Part shown: in pieces, positions 1 to 12,669 of the stretch | Layout: every line of letters begins with the position of its first letter | Position numbering within the stretch: the first letter of the stretch is position 1 | Source: Euborellia annulipes | Lineage: Eukaryota; Arthropoda; Insecta; Dermaptera; Anisolabididae | DNA: 64,000 nucleotides | Direction: 5' to 3' | Assembly: GCA_023213315.1 (NCBI GenBank) | Contig: JAKCPI010024833.1 | Location: 1-64,000, forward strand | The notes under the pieces: model-generated | What the model was told of the DNA's origin: nothing | The model's database searches: none | The model's input: the letters and a program-made list of their open reading frames with translations, nothing else | Position numbers and translations under genes: made by a program

Positions 1-3000
1 CGAGATATTCGATTTGGAGGTAATATTATAGCTGTAGTATAGTCAAAATATTTTCAGAAGGTGAATTGCGATAAGGATGACGTAAAATTGGATCAGATTA
101 GCTTTGTGAGAGTGGATTTTGTTGAGTGTTTTGCAGTTTGAAAAAATGACCAATTGAGTGGAAGTAAAATGAGAAATAATAATAGCGACTCACTTATTTG
201 TAATTTCGTTGGCAATGGTAATTGACTTGGGTCAGGCGGTTGAGGTTTGTGAAGATTGTTGCCAGGTGAATCGAGAAAAGAGGCTGCTTCGTTTTGATCA
301 GTGACGGAGCCCTCCTCTTCATGGTCTATCACTATCAACTGAAAGATAAAATAAAATTTTAGATTTTTGACTTAAAGGATTTATAAAATAATACTTAGAA
401 ATTGTTTTTTTATTAAAATGATCAGTTTATCGCTTAATTATATTTTTATGCATAAAAATATTTAGAAGAGAATCTCAATAAGGACTCAATCTTCTTATAT
501 CTTTTCATATTCGGCCTTTTGTTCACATCATTTCATTAGTATATTTTGACAGGAGAGGCAACAAGCCCAATAAATTTGAAACTTTTGGCTGGGGAAATTT
601 TTTTTGTCGATTGGGTTTTAATATACATTTTATAGTTAGATACCTTTTGATTTTCTTCCAAAACACTTGGTGTCGATCCACAGGATGAATTTTCTAAAAA
701 AAAAAAAAAATGATTTAAAAATCAATAGGAATATTTTTTGAACTTTGAAAAATCAATCATATAAGATCAAAGCTCCTCAGTGGCGTAGCGAGCTTAACTC
801 GCGCCCGGGGCACAATAGCTTTTTAGCCCCCCCCCCCCCCCCCCATTCGAAAACCATATAATATTATAAAATAATGGATGGAACGAGTTTTTTATATATA
901 TATATAAAAGAATCTACTTTTACATAAAAAACAGTCGCAATTAAATCCCAACATACAAAAAAAACATTTTGTTTTTAATCATAACTCACCGTATCCACCT
1001 GAAGACGAGTAAACTTCCTCTAAAAGTAGATTCTTTTATATATACATATAATATTATATGTAAAATATACAAAATTATTAAATTACACTGGCACTAAATT
1101 TAAAATATATTTTCCAGAAATCGATTATAATAAAAATAAAAATTATCCAGCAATTTTTTGTTTTGCGGATCATTTGGCGCCCCTTTGTGAGTAGCGCCCG
1201 GGGCATCATGACCCCCCTTGCCCCCCCCCCACTCCTCGCTACGCCACTGAAGCTCCTTATAGATCATAGTTCAATATTGAGAATAAAAACTCAATCTAAA
1301 TGAAAAAATTTTTTCTTGACGATTTTCTACCTCCCCCCCCCCTAACAGTTAGTCCCACGCAAACAAACCCTTTACAAATATTATGTCCCAACATAGAACT
1401 ACCCCCCCTCCCCGAATAAATTTTTTTAGGATACAAGTCTTAGACTCAAAAAACTTTATAAATTCCTTTGAATTGTTATGTCAAATTTAGAGATACCACC
1501 GGTCACAATTAGTAGTAACGTTTTGGCCAACCCCTACCCCCCTCAACGCGTTACGTAATATGCGGACGACCCCTTATAGATAATTAAATTAGTAATCATT
1601 GTGTTAAAGAGTAATTAATTTTTTGCCTTTAATTAATTTGCTGGGACCAATGAAAAGGACTAAAATACTTGTTTCCTATGGGCAGAACTAACGCCATCTC
1701 TTGCCGCCTAGAGTAACCAGCTTCTGAATCGGCTAATAACTGTTTTTCGACTGCCTGCGGTCCGAACCCGCTCCCTTTGTTTTCAAGATTATTAATATTG
1801 ACATTTGTCAATATCTCTAACAAATAAGTAAGCTCTCACGGTCACGGAGGGATGGGGTAATTAAAAATTTAAGCAACTTGCCTTCAAAATTTGAGTTCCA
1901 TTTGATAAAGGAAACTTTTCCTTTGCCATTTATTTGTATTGCTTCTGGGATGGCAGACAAAAGAGCTCGCAGATTAGTGAAGCCATAAATGTTTATGTTG
2001 AACCCTTTGCCAAATCTTTAAACAATCAAGAATACATTTTATTAAACAGTGTAATTATTTTAAAAAATAATAATAATTTTATCATTAGAATAATTAAATT
2101 GCTAAGTTTAGCATTTTAGTACGGATAGGGGAAGAACGAAGAGCAATTTAGGAAGTTCTCAAGGAAGTGGGACAAAAGGATTCGTTGGTGGGGGAAGGGG
2201 AGGGAAAGAAAATTCCTTTAACGCCAATACCTTTTCAAATAAATGTCATTGAAGGACATAATAGGTATGATGCCTAAATTCATCAAAAGCATTTGATTCA
2301 CTTCCCAAGAAAATATTAATAGGTTTGTCATTTTAATTGTGTTCTTCTCTCTCGAAATATCCACCTAAATTTTTTTAATATTATTTCAAATCTAAATAGA
2401 AAATAAACAAAAGAATAATAAACTCATACCAAATGTATAAAATTTCTTTCAACATCAACCAGTGTACAGATTCGTTTCCATTTAGTCCAAAATGTGTAAG
2501 AAAATTCATGTATAGACAAACATCTCTTTTGTGGCAAGAAATTCCATAAAGTGAGCAGAAAGTTCTTTTTAAAATTTTCTACTGGATATGAAATTAAAGA
2601 GATATATGAGGCATCAGCACTCAGAGAAATCTGAAAAAATAGCAACATTTGACTACTGTATATATATATACGGTACACTATTATTTATTTAAAGCAGTGA
2701 TTCTCAAAGTGGGTGACGCAAGTACGTCACAAGGGTACAGCGAATCCTGTCGACGGGTTTTAAATCATGCCTAAGAAATATGGCTTTCAAAAGGTCGTGT
2801 TTTTGAACTTAAAGAAGAAAAGAAGAAAGGTTGAAGAGGAAAGCAGCGAGGCAGGAGCCTCTAATAAATTAAACTCCTTTTATGCAAAACGTTTCGCCCG
2901 ATTTAATCATGCCATCTTCAGTTGCAACGGAGTTTTTTTAGTAATTAGAGTTGACAACAGTCTGATCATAAGCTTGTTGATTTTATAATAGCATATGTGT

Positions 3001-6000
3001 ATAAATAATAATCAAGGGCGGATACGGGGAGGGGGGGTAAAGGGGTAATTACCCCCCCCTGAGATTTGAAAAAAAATACTTTTTTTTCGAAAAAAAAAAT
3101 GCATTTTCCAAGTAAAATTTTAAAAATTAATACTTAAAAAAGTATTTATATTCTGCGAACAAGTACAGAATGCGCCTTTAAATTACCGAAATTAAGAAAA
3201 AAATGTGTACCAGTCACTCCAGATTACCCCCCCCCCCCCCCCGAGAAACACCTCTGGATCCGCCACTGATAACAATGTAAACAAATATATATATATGATG
3301 AGAGTCTTTGTGAAGAGAATTTCGAAATTTTCTTCACAAAGACTCTCATCATATATATATTTGTTTACATTGTTCTTTATACACATAGGCTATTATAAAA
3401 TCAACAAGCTTATGATCAGACTGTTGACAACTCTAATTACTAAAAAACTCCGTTGCAAATGAAGATGGCATGATTAAATCGGCCGAAACGTTTTGCATAA
3501 AAGGAGATTAATTTATTAGAGGCTCCTGCCTCGCTCGATTCCTCTTCAATTCTACACAGTCACTTTCTACATTAAATACTTAAAGAAGAAATATTACTAT
3601 TTTTCCAACATGAAAACAAACAAGAATTTTGGGTGTCTTTTATTAAAAAATCAGCTTATTTAACAGATATATTTGATCACTTAAACAAATTAAACTGCAT
3701 ACAGGGTGGAAATGAAAATATTTTGACATCTTCAGACAAAATTAAGGCTTTTAAAGATAAATTAAAGTAAACTCAAATAACGAAGAGATGTTTACTGAAG
3801 TTGCAAAGGAAAAATATTAAAATTGTTCGGTTTTCCACATCTTATCTGTGTGAAATAGGCTTTAGATACTTGTGAATAAGAGAAAGAGAGACTAAGGCTG
3901 AACGCACACCAATTAAGCAAAAACGTTTTCGGACAAAACGTTTTGCTCAATGCCAACGCACACCGATTGAGCAATACGCTCAAAGGCAAAACATTTTGTT
4001 CAATTGTGTTTTGCCTCCTCGATCGATAGAGCATTTTAAACAGTTTTAGGCACTATTAGTCAAAAATGTTTTGTCTCAATTGTTGTGCGTTCAGCCTAAA
4101 GGCTTTGAAAGTAAGCCTTTCAAAAACTCGATCTAATATGCAAACAACACCAGGCCCATACTTTACATTTATTGATAAGGACTGTTAAAAATGTATATTT
4201 TATTTAAACATATTTGTTAAATAAAGCTATGATTACTTTGAAATGATTTTGTTTCAATATTTTCAATCCCTAATTTTCATTATTAACGATAATAAAGCAA
4301 AAAAAAAATGCTAGTTGTGCCGCGGCAGCCAGAAAAGTTTGAGAAGCACCGATTTAAAGGGACGAGTAAATATCAAAAACTCACTTGGTTGGAAAGCAAA
4401 CGTAACACATCCTCGTATGATTTTACATTTAAAGATTCAAATGGTAGAATGAAGCCAAATTTTGTCAAATAAAGTTCTGATAGTTTTTTGAGATGTATTT
4501 GTCCAAAATGTTCCTGGATCAAGTTCACTAACTGCTCAGTGAAGGCATGAAACCTATAATCATATTTAAGTCGTATTTTTTTCTTATATTTTTCTTCATA
4601 TATCTATAAATAAAAAAAAATTAATCAAATTAAAAGAAATGGAGTTTTAGAATTAGCTTATGCTTCGATAAGGTGTAAACTGTTTCTGAGGAAGGTGTTG
4701 TTTTTCTTTATTTATTACAAGCCAAACTTAACGGACTTGATAATTAGGTTCAATTAATAAACACCCACATGCAACGACGGCCTAACCATTGCGAGGTTCC
4801 AGGAAGCAGACCTTTGCGAGTCCCCCCCCCCCCTTGTTCTTTATACAAAGTAAGTGAATGGAAGGTAGGTATTTTTGATGAATGACAACATTTGCAAAAG
4901 TTATAAATAAATAATTTTAGAAGAGTTATTTAATTTAATTTTTTTCTATTATATATTTCAGCACCGAGATAATATTGTCGTTTCCCTTATAATTTTAAAT
5001 GACATAACTTGTGTACATTTAAATTGAATTAGGAGTCCGGGGTTCGCATTACCAAAAATATATATAAATTGAATTGACTACCAATCAATTTCAATAAATA
5101 GGGACGGAGTCTATCTCAAATAAATTTTTTTCCACCCTGCGGAAAAATTTTTTCCTTTCCGTTCGTGAAAATCATTTTACCTTTTTTTTAGTCACGAAAA
5201 TTTTGCCGCCCTGTGGAAATTTTTTTTCTTTTGCGGATCCAAAATTTTTCACCCTGCGGAAAAATTTTTTTTCACGGGACTATATTTTTCCTCACCGCGG
5301 GGCCGATCAAACATTTTGGGGGGGGGGGGAGCCCCGCTGATGGATGTCTTTATATCCCTTATATATATATATGCATTTGGAATATCTGGGGGGGGGGGGT
5401 TCCCTTATATACGCCCCTAGTCTATCTAAATGGCCAGGGATGCTGAAAAAGATCTTAAATAAAAAGAAAATTCAATTAATTTTTCGAAAAACAATTTCCA
5501 CTTGTGGACCTCTATTCCCTCATTATTATAGCCTCTAATGATAACAAATTTTCCTTCTTTTCTTGGAGGAGAATAAAATAAAAAGCATTTAAAAGCATAA
5601 ATAAAGTACAAACTGTTTTCCTGTAGACATTCCTATTATCTCCGTCCAATATATTATCTTATCAAATTAAATAGTGCCTGTGAATAAGTATTTTTGAATT
5701 TTTTTACTACAAATAAAAAAGATTTGTTTATTAATTTACCTCAACAAGATGTTCGATATGCTTGAATAAATCATTTTGTTTGGTAAAACCAAATTCTGGT
5801 AAACGAGATCGAAAATCAAAATGATAAATACATGAAGTAAAATCTTCGAAAGATAATGAATAGTTTGGTGAATGGCTTAAAATTTCTATTACTTGACTAG
5901 AAAGATCTAAAAAAAAAATTAATTTAATTTATTTAGCCAAGAGCAGATGATATAATTCAATTCAATTTACCATTAATATTGTCATTTTTATGAATGTGTT

Positions 6001-9000
6001 GAAAATTTTTTGGAGGTAATATAACAATCTCGCCGTTAAACTCTCTTTTAAAAATAAGACTTTCATCAGTAACCTGAAAAAAAAAAAATAATTATACTAA
6101 TTAAACAATTTAAAATAGTTGATTTGATTATATAACAATTCAAGATTAGTACGATTTTCAAAATAAAAAGAATATAAAAAAACTTTTGTTTGAAGAATAG
6201 TGAATTTCTGATTAAATTTAATAAAAATTCAAATAAAAGAAAAGATTTTGACTTTAATTAAATAATGCTATCCATCATCAGTTCTTATAAGCTGAAACGA
6301 GGATAAATATATAAAAAATCTGGTGTGACTGGTCGCACACCAGATTTTTTGTGTCGACACATTTTTAGTTTCCGACAGTACATTTGAATTCAAGATGTAA
6401 AATTGTCCCAGTGATCTCATATTTTCAAAAAAAAAAAAAAAAAAATTTCTCGCTTAACATGCATTATTATAAACTTTAAATGCGGGTAGCGACCCCTAAA
6501 TTCGTTTTAAATACAGCCAAATTTTTTTCTAGAGCATTTTACATTCTAATGAGAGGGTGAACCATAAAATTTTAAACACTTCATTTTTACAAACAATAGG
6601 TAACAGGAATAGGCAGCCAGGATATCAGTCTCCACGAAATGAAACTCTCTGTTGAGGAAACAGTTTCGGTTTTATTGAAATATAACCATCATCAGTCCAT
6701 TTTTCGAGAGTGTGAGCTCAAATGACAAAGCATTGATTCATATTGCGGAGCTCTCTCTGCAACTCGATGTGTTATTAATTGAGATTGCCTTTATTCACAT
6801 AAGAACTGATGATGGCATCATTTAATTAAAGCCTTTTTATTTGGATTTTCATTAGATAGAGACTGACTTCTCCTTTTATTTATCTAATCCAGTGGTTCCC
6901 AACCTTTTTTGATGTGCGGCCCACTTTTTCCGTTAAAAAAAAACTCTGAGGCCCACACAGGGTGTTTCAAAAAGGACTTTACCACTTTGAAAATTGATAT
7001 AAATCTATATAGAGAACCTAGAGAGGTGATTGTAGTGTCAATTTGTAGAGAAACACATCAAGTTTTGACTCACCTAGAACTAGCGGCAGTTGTGCGTTAA
7101 AGAGGGCTGTCTTCCGGGGACGGTGGGCGGCCCCGGGTTTTGTGGTGTGAAGCATGTGTTGCTGTATGCTGTTGTGTTTATGCTAAATGTTCCCTACACA
7201 CGTATCAATGTATTTTCTGCTCATATGAGGCACAAATCGCCTCAGAGCATTTTCTAGTATAAATAAATAAATAAATAAATAAATAAAATATCGAAAATAT
7301 CTTCACTAGACCCGAGCGTGCAAGCTCTGTGTTTTGGTTTGAAATGTCACAGTCATATAAATTTATTCAAAGAAGCTACAAAGCCGGTTTTAGTGTTGTT
7401 TAAAGAGAAACACACTCACGTCAAGTTTTTTTACCTCAAACTCTCTTTTGGTTATCCTGCACACATCCCATCGGTAGTCAATTTTTTCCCATACTCGTTA
7501 GTTCGAGGTAAAAAAAAAAAAAACTTTGTGTTTCTCTTTAAACAACACTAAAACCAGGTGCGAGACTTCTTTGGATAAATTTATATGTCTTTGATATTTC
7601 AAACCAAAACACAGAACCAGCACGCTCGGGTGTGAAGACAGCCATCTGCCGCTAGTGCTCCTGATAGTGCGATTCAAGTTGTAAAGTCCTTTCTGATACA
7701 CCCTGTATATGTATATATATATATAATTTTTATCTTTTCTTAAACGTCCGCGGCCCAGTTTAAATCAGCCCGCGGCCCACAGGTTGGGAACCGCTGATCT
7801 AATCGATGGACAGACACTTCTCTCATTATCATCATTCATTATCGTTGAAATGATTAATTACTTGAAATTCAAATAGAATCTTTTAAAGGTTAAAGAAAAA
7901 TAAAGGCGAGGGACACAGCAGGCGGGTCAGGATATATATTATGCATTTGATTACATTTTCCATCAATTCATCGATGTTGCTTGCTCCATACTCGACGACA
8001 TCCCATGGTTTTTTAAATTCATGAAGATATAGTTCAGGTAGATTTAATTCGGAAAGTGAATTGAGATCAAATCTATCTAGAATATAATGCATATGATTAA
8101 CGAAACGTTTTGTTTGAGCCTCCCTGGATAAAATCACCATTCGTTTATTGCCTTCACCAATCACCTGAAAAATAAATTTTAGAAAATTAATTCTAATCAT
8201 TTAAATAGCGTCGTTAATGATTATTTATTATAAATAATAGCCTAAATATGCTGCTCACTGGTTTAATAAAACCCTGGACTGTAATATTGGATCTCACTAC
8301 AATAGCCCCTAGGCAACTCTACGGGGAGAGGGAGGTGCTGTGACATCCCGTCCTGTGGAAGGGACATAAAGAAGGTTCCCTCTCAGTGACGCATTCTTCG
8401 AAAAGAGTCGGTGCTGGTGGAGTCCCTCCTCAAACTAGGACATCCTCCCTAGGACAGAAGAGGTTGGATAAAAGGAACCGGGTGGAATTAGAAATAAGGA
8501 TTAGTTAATTAGCTAGAAATTAACTTAAGATAGGAAATATAACTCAGGGGCGTATATAAGGGGGTTGAGATCAGCCCCCCCCCCCCCCGAAAAAAATTTC
8601 TATATACGCCCCTGATGTAACTTCAATGGGTGCCGGTAGGTCAAAGGCCGATTGCGTTTGAGGTGTGTGTCTTCGAAATAATAAACGGGGATCCCAATAG
8701 GAATTTTAAATAATTATAATATTTTGCATGTCCAATTTGTTACACTGTGTAATATTTCGATCTATTTTAATGTTAGTTTGGGTGTTGATATGATTAAAAT
8801 GAACTCACTTTAACGATGGCAGGAATGGCTTCGAGTAAATCAGATAATCTATTAAATCCATAATCTGAGATGCGAAATTGATGACCAAAAGTTCGATGAT
8901 AATAATTAGAGAAACTATTAAATTCAAGTTGACCTCGTGGCAAATTATGCAAAAGTTCGAATATTTTCTCGGAAAATGCACTCATTTTAGCAGCAGCGTG

Positions 9001-9259
9001 GGGCGTGTCACATTGATATTTGTCTGAAATTGTTTATTGTGGTAATTTATTTTAAACAGATTAAATTAATAAAAATAAAAATTGTATATTGGTTAACAAA
9101 CCATTATCTGTTGACCAAACGACGTATCTGCATTTTTGGCCAAGATTTAAAGTTTTGATCGTGATATTAGGAACAGAGAGAATTAAGTATTCGAGAGGAA
9201 TACCGTTATCACATTCAATTAGGGATTTCTTCAACTCAAAGGTGAAGCAATGTGTGAAA
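1..9259 (-). CDS. MARF1: MARF1-like LOTUS-domain RNA regulator (partial, 3' part; exons joined)
   Basis: Eleven exons read on the minus strand with matching phases: 9102-9259, 8809-9023, 7955-8164, 5971-6073, 5740-5906, 4385-4603, 2430-2630, 1718-1832 (weak splice sites), 644-693, 194-338 and 1-31 (continues past the window edge). Together they give about 538 codons. They encode roughly six tandem LOTUS/OST-HTH modules: recurring segments such as ISDYGFNRLSDLLEAIPAI, with an N-terminal amphipathic helix and a hydrophobic strand after it. The stretch CDNGIPLEYLI in the first exon resembles the linker region of vertebrate MARF1. MARF1 proteins are cytoplasmic RNA-binding factors that repress or decay target mRNAs in germ cells. 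The last exons are low-complexity, with acidic and proline-rich stretches, as in MARF1 C-termini. No NYN nuclease or RRM exon was found upstream; it may be absent, or lie beyond the transposon block. TDRD5/TDRD7-type LOTUS proteins are less likely because no Tudor domain is seen. Confidence 0.8.
778..1249. mobile_element. hAT-type MITE with 8-bp target duplication
   Basis: The ends are inverted repeats (CAGTGGCGTAGCGAG and its complement) flanked by an exact 8-bp duplication, AAGCTCCT, at 770-777 and 1250-1257. Long C homopolymers lie just inside both ends. No transposase is present. It sits in an intron of the MARF1-like gene. The same element type recurs at 35107-35372. Confidence 0.85.
2882..2929 (-). 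ncRNA. Hammerhead-ribozyme-like motif
   Basis: On the minus strand the order is TTGCAA, CTGAAGA, a hairpin that starts TGGC, then GAAACGTT, then TTGCA. CTGAAGA matches the CUGANGA core, GAAAC matches the second core strand, and GTT fits the GUH cleavage triplet. TTGCAA and TTGCA can form helix I. The 3' side of helix II (GGGC) is one base off perfect pairing. Its inverted partner is at 3453-3497. Confidence 0.5.
3013..3268. mobile_element. CAAGGGCGGAT-ended hAT-type MITE
   Basis: It begins CAAGGGCGGATAC and ends with the imperfect complement GGATCCGCCACTG. The flanks are 8-bp near-duplicates (ATAATAAT and ATAACAAT). A G run and a C run lie just inside the ends. Relatives are at 24142-24420 and 35929-36065. 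Confidence 0.75.
3453..3497 (+). ncRNA. Hammerhead-like motif, degraded partner copy
   Basis: This is the inverted-repeat partner of the copy at 2882-2929. It has ATGAAGA in place of CTGAAGA, a well-paired TGGC...GCC hairpin, GAAACGTT and a TTGCA helix-I strand. The altered first core base suggests it is inactive. Confidence 0.45.
3624..3770 (+). pseudogene. hAT transposase fragment (ZBED5/FAM200-like)
   Basis: An open stretch of 48 codons reads EFWVSFIKKSAYLTDIFDHL, then an LNKLN..GGN segment and a DKIKAFKDKL segment, and ends at TAA. This pattern (helix, 'DIFxxLNxLN', 'DKIxAFxxKL') is characteristic of the central region of hAT transposases and their domesticated relatives such as ZBED5 and FAM200. 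The rest of the transposase is not seen, so it is a remnant. Confidence 0.7.
5742..5990 (-). other. LOTUS-domain exon of the MARF1-like gene and its flanking splice sites
   Basis: The exon at 5740-5906 begins after a T-rich AG acceptor and ends GAG before GTAAAT. It encodes one complete LOTUS repeat, from DLSSQVIEILS to LFKHIEHLVE. The next exon upstream, 5971-6073, ends with a split codon (G|AT) that joins it in frame. Confidence 0.75.
6890..7795. mobile_element. hAT-type element carrying a nested fold-back
   Basis: The termini are CAGTGGTTCCCAACC and its complement, with an exact 8-bp duplication ATCTAATC at 6882-6889 and 7796-7803. CAGTGGTTCYCAACC is a classic hAT end. Almost the whole interior is a second element, 6958-7705. 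Confidence 0.85.
6958..7705. mobile_element. Fold-back element with CAGGGTGT ends, inside a hAT element
   Basis: The ends are CAGGGTGTTTCAAAAAGGAC and a near-complement. The interior is largely inverted: segments encoding TGTTTAAAGAGAAACAC and its complement occur at about 7397 and 7528. There is no transposase. A purer fold-back with CAGGGTGT ends is at 21802-22553. Confidence 0.7.
8545..8614. mobile_element. Very short MITE (70 bp) with 8-bp duplication
   Basis: It runs from CAGGGGCGTATATA to its complement and has a G run and a 16-base C run between. The flanks are ATATAACT and ATGTAACT, seven of eight identical. It is essentially two ends and a homopolymer. Confidence 0.7.
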
Positions 9260-9550
9260 CTAGAAGAGAAGAAAATTTATTATTTTTTACTTAGGAATCA
9301 AAAGAAACAAAAATATTTATAAAGAACCGAAGGACCGTAGCTAAATTTGGGGGTGGGGGAGGGGTGGAGGAGAGGTGATTAAAAAAATAAAGTTAAATTT
9401 ATAATAGCAGAGTGAATGAAGACCCGCCTCTTGAGTTAGGGGTCAGGAGTTCGTTTCCGTTACAACCGATGGGAATCTTTCTAAAATACATTGGGTATCA
9501 ATTAAGTAAAATTATTTACGATTAAATGTGGGATTGTACAATTTTTTTTC

Positions 9551-9647
9551 TACTAAATTTCTTAAATAATGGAAGTTTTATTTGTCTATGGCCACCACTA
9601 ACTTGGCCATAGACAAATAAAACTTCCATTATTTAAGAAATTTAGTA
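9551..9647. repeat. Perfect 44-bp hairpin
   Basis: Two 44-base arms are exact complements around a 9-base loop (9595-9603). The perfection implies a recent origin or ongoing gene conversion. No coding content. Confidence 0.85.
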
Positions 9648-9751
9648 AAATTATTTAGTATATGTGAGATTTCACTAACATTGTAAGTTATAAATGAAAG
9701 AAATATTGAATTTCTAACTCGATATATTTCGGGCTATTAACCAATCAGCTA

Positions 9752-12359
9752 CAGTGGCGTACCGAGGGGGCGAGGGGGGCGGTCCGCCCCAGGCCCCGTC
9801 CGGGATAGGCCACCATATATTTATAAAAAAAAAATTTAATGAAAATTTTCCTTTGAAAGGCCCCGGGGCCCTCAGGGCTCAAGTAAAAATGGGAAAATTT
9901 AGATAAAAAAAAGAAAATTTAATAAAAATTTCTCTTTGAGAGGCCCCGGGGCCTTCAGGGCTCAAGTAAAAATGGGAAAATTTAGATAAAAAAAAAGAAA
10001 ATTTAATAAAAATTTCTCTTTGAGGGGCCCCGGGGCCCTCAGGGCTCAAGTAAAAATGGGAAAATTTAGATAAAAAAAAAAGAAAATTTAATAAAAATTT
10101 CTCTTTGAGGGGCCCCGGGGCCCTTGGGGCTCAAGTAAAAACAAAATTTAATGAAAATTTCCCTTTGAAAGGCCCCGGGGCCTTCAGGGCTCAAGTAAAA
10201 ATGGGAAAATTTAGATAAAAAAAAAGAAAATTTAATAAAAATTTCTCTTTGAGGGGCCCCGGGGCCCTCAGGGCTCAAGTAAAAATGGGAAAATTTAGAT
10301 AAAAAAAAAGAAAATTTAATAAAAATTTCTCTTTGAGGGGCCCCGGGGCCCTCAGGGCTCAAGTAAAAACAAAATTTAATGAAAATTTCCCTTTGAAAGG
10401 CCCCGGGGCCCTCAGGGCTCAAGTAAAAATGGGAAAATTTAGATAAAAAAAAAGAAAATTTAATAAAAATTTCTCTTTGAGGGGCCCCGGGGCCCTTGGG
10501 GCTCAAGTAAAAACAAAATTTAATGAAAATTTCCCTTTGAAAGGCCCCGGGGCCTTCAGGGCTCAAGTAAAAATGGGAAAATTTAGATAAAAAAAAAAAT
10601 TTAATAAAAATTTCTCTTTGAGGGGCCCCGGGGCCCTCAGGGCTCAAGTAAAAATGGGAAAATTTAGATAAAAAAAAGAAAATTTAATAAAAATTTCTCT
10701 TTGAGAGGCCCCGGGGCCCTCAGGGCTCAAGTAAAAATGGGAAATTTAGATAAAAAAAAGAAAATTTAATAAAAATTTCCCTTTGAAAGGCCCCGGGGCC
10801 CTCAGGGCTCAAGTAAAAATGGGAAAATTTAGATAAAAAAAAAGAAAATTTAATAAAAATTTCTCTTTGAGGGGCCCCGGGGCCCTTGGGGCTCAAGTAA
10901 AAACAAAATTTAATGAAAATTTCCCTTTGAAAGGCCCGGGGCCCTCAGGGCTCAAGTAAAAACAAAATTTAATAAAAATTTCCCTTTGAGGGGCCCCGGG
11001 GCCCTTGGGGCTCAAGTAAAAACAAAATTTAATGAAAATTTCCCTTTGAAAGGCCCCGGGGCCCTCAGGGCTCAAGTAAAAACAAAATTTAATGAAAATT
11101 TCTCTTTGAGAGGCCCCGGGGCCCTCAGGGCTCAAGTAAAAATGGGAAAATTTAGATAAAAAAAAGAAAATTTAATAAAAATTTCTCTTTGAGAGGCCCC
11201 GGGGCCTTCAGGGCTCAAGTAAAAATGGGAAAATTTAGATAAAAAAAAAGAAAATTTAATAAAAATTTCTCTTTGAGGGGCCCCGGGGCCCTTGGGGCTC
11301 AAGTAAAAACAAAATTTAATGAAAATTTCCCTTTGAAAGGCCCGGGGCCCTCAGGGCTCAAGTAAAAACAAAATTTAATGAAAATTTCTCTTTGAGAGGC
11401 CCCGGGGCCCTCAGGGCTCAAGTAAGGAAAAACAAAATTTAATGAAAATTTCCCTTTGAAAGGCCCCGGGGCCCTCAGGGCTCAAGTAAAAACAAAATTT
11501 AATGAAAATTTCTCTTTGAGAGGCCCCGGGGCCTTCAGGGTTCAAGTAAAAATGGGAAAATTTAGATAAAAAAAAGAAAATTTAATAAAAATTTCTCTTT
11601 GAGAGGCCCCGGGGCCTTCAGGGCTCAAGTAAAAATGGGAAAATTTAGATAAAAAAAAAGAAAATTTAATAAAAATTTCTCTTTGAGGGGCCCCGGGGCC
11701 CTTGGGGCTCAAGTAAAAACAAAATTTAATGAAAGATTTCCCTTTGAAAGGCCCCGGGGCCCTCAGGGCTCAAGTAAAAAACAAAATTTAATGAAAATTT
11801 CTCTTTGAGAGGCCCCGGGGCCTTCAGGGCTCAAGTAAAAATGGGTAAATTTAGATAAAAAAAAGAAAATTTAATAAAAATTTCTCTTTGAGAGGCCCCG
11901 GGGCCTTCAGGGCTCAAGTAAAAATGGGAAAATTTAGATAAAAAAAAAGAAAATTTAATAAAAATTTCTCTTTGAGAGGCCCCGGGGCCCTCAGGGCTCA
12001 AGTAAAAAGAAAATTATAAAAAAAACAAAATTTAATGAAAATTTCTCTTTGAGAGGCCCCGGGGCCCTCAGGGCTCAAGTAAAAACAAAATTTAATGAAA
12101 ATTTCCCTTTGAGAGGCCCCGGGGCCTTCAAGGTTCAAGTAAAAGGAAATTTAAAAAAAAGAAAATTTAATAAAAATTTCCCTTTGAAAGGCCCCGGGGC
12201 CCTTGGGGTTCAGGGATATACGGTATTTTAAAAATATTTTTGTGTATGGAGGAGAGGGATATTTAAAGATGACCACCCCCCTCCAAGAAAAAAAAATTCA
12301 ATATAAGGCCCCCTCTTCTAGTTCCGCCCCAGGCCCCCAACTTCCTCGGTACGCCTCTG
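9752..12359. mobile_element. TIR element with an expanded internal satellite
   Basis: The ends are CAGTGGCGTACCGAGG and its near-complement CCTCGGTACGCCTCTG. Inside are a short left flank, about 2.4 kb of tandem repeats (9840-12212) and a right flank shared with the sister element at 20488-21657 and a fragment at 27002-27290. No transposase is present. No clear target duplication was found. Confidence 0.8.
9840..12212. repeat. Tandem satellite, mixed 60-bp and longer units
   Basis: Each unit contains a GC-rich palindrome (GGCCCCGGGGCC), then CTCAAGTAAAAAC and an A/T-rich tract with AAAATTTAATGAAAAT. Two unit types alternate: a short unit of about 60 bp, and a longer one with an extra ATGGGAAAATTTAGAT segment. 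Long open frames on both strands here result from the near-multiple-of-three period and are not genes. Confidence 0.9.
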
Positions 12360-12669
12360 CACGGACTTCTCTAGAAGATTCTTTATTGTTTGCAAAAAAC
12401 CGCATTCAAATCGACTTAGTGGTTTTCAAGATATATCAATTTCAACTTTAAGTTAACGAGATTACTCTGGTTAAGCATAAATAAAAAAAAATAAAAAAAC
12501 TTTGGTAACCCATCTCATGAATCCAACCAGAATAATTATTCAACCTGGGATGACCTCGGGTTTAACAATAAACCTCTAAGCCAGTTTACAAGATATGTAA
12601 CAATTCATTAAAAAAAAAAAGAGAATACAATAAACATAGACTTTTTTTTTTCAGAAAATAATAATTAGT

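Larger units (their letters stand above)
2695..4351. mobile_element. Decayed hAT transposon with nested insertions
   Basis: The ends resemble hAT termini (CAGTGATTCTCAAAG on the left, the complement CTTCTCAAA near the right) and are flanked by an exact 8-bp duplication, ATTTAAAG, at 2687-2694 and 4352-4359. The interior keeps a transposase remnant (3624-3770). It also contains an inverted pair of hammerhead-like elements (about 2815-3555), which itself holds a MITE at 3013-3268. It lies in the intron between two LOTUS exons. Confidence 0.85.

Noticed and set aside
1629..1823. The full 64-codon frame as a coding exon
   Set aside because: Only its first part (1718-1832) fits the phases of the MARF1-like gene; the rest is treated as intron.
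7259..7290. AAATA tandem repeat as a functional site
   Set aside because: Simple microsatellite inside a transposon.
10066..11135. Long open frames repeating SPEGPGA and REIFIKF
   Set aside because: They are the translation of the satellite unit, open on both strands because the period is near a multiple of three. No start context, splice sites or domain.
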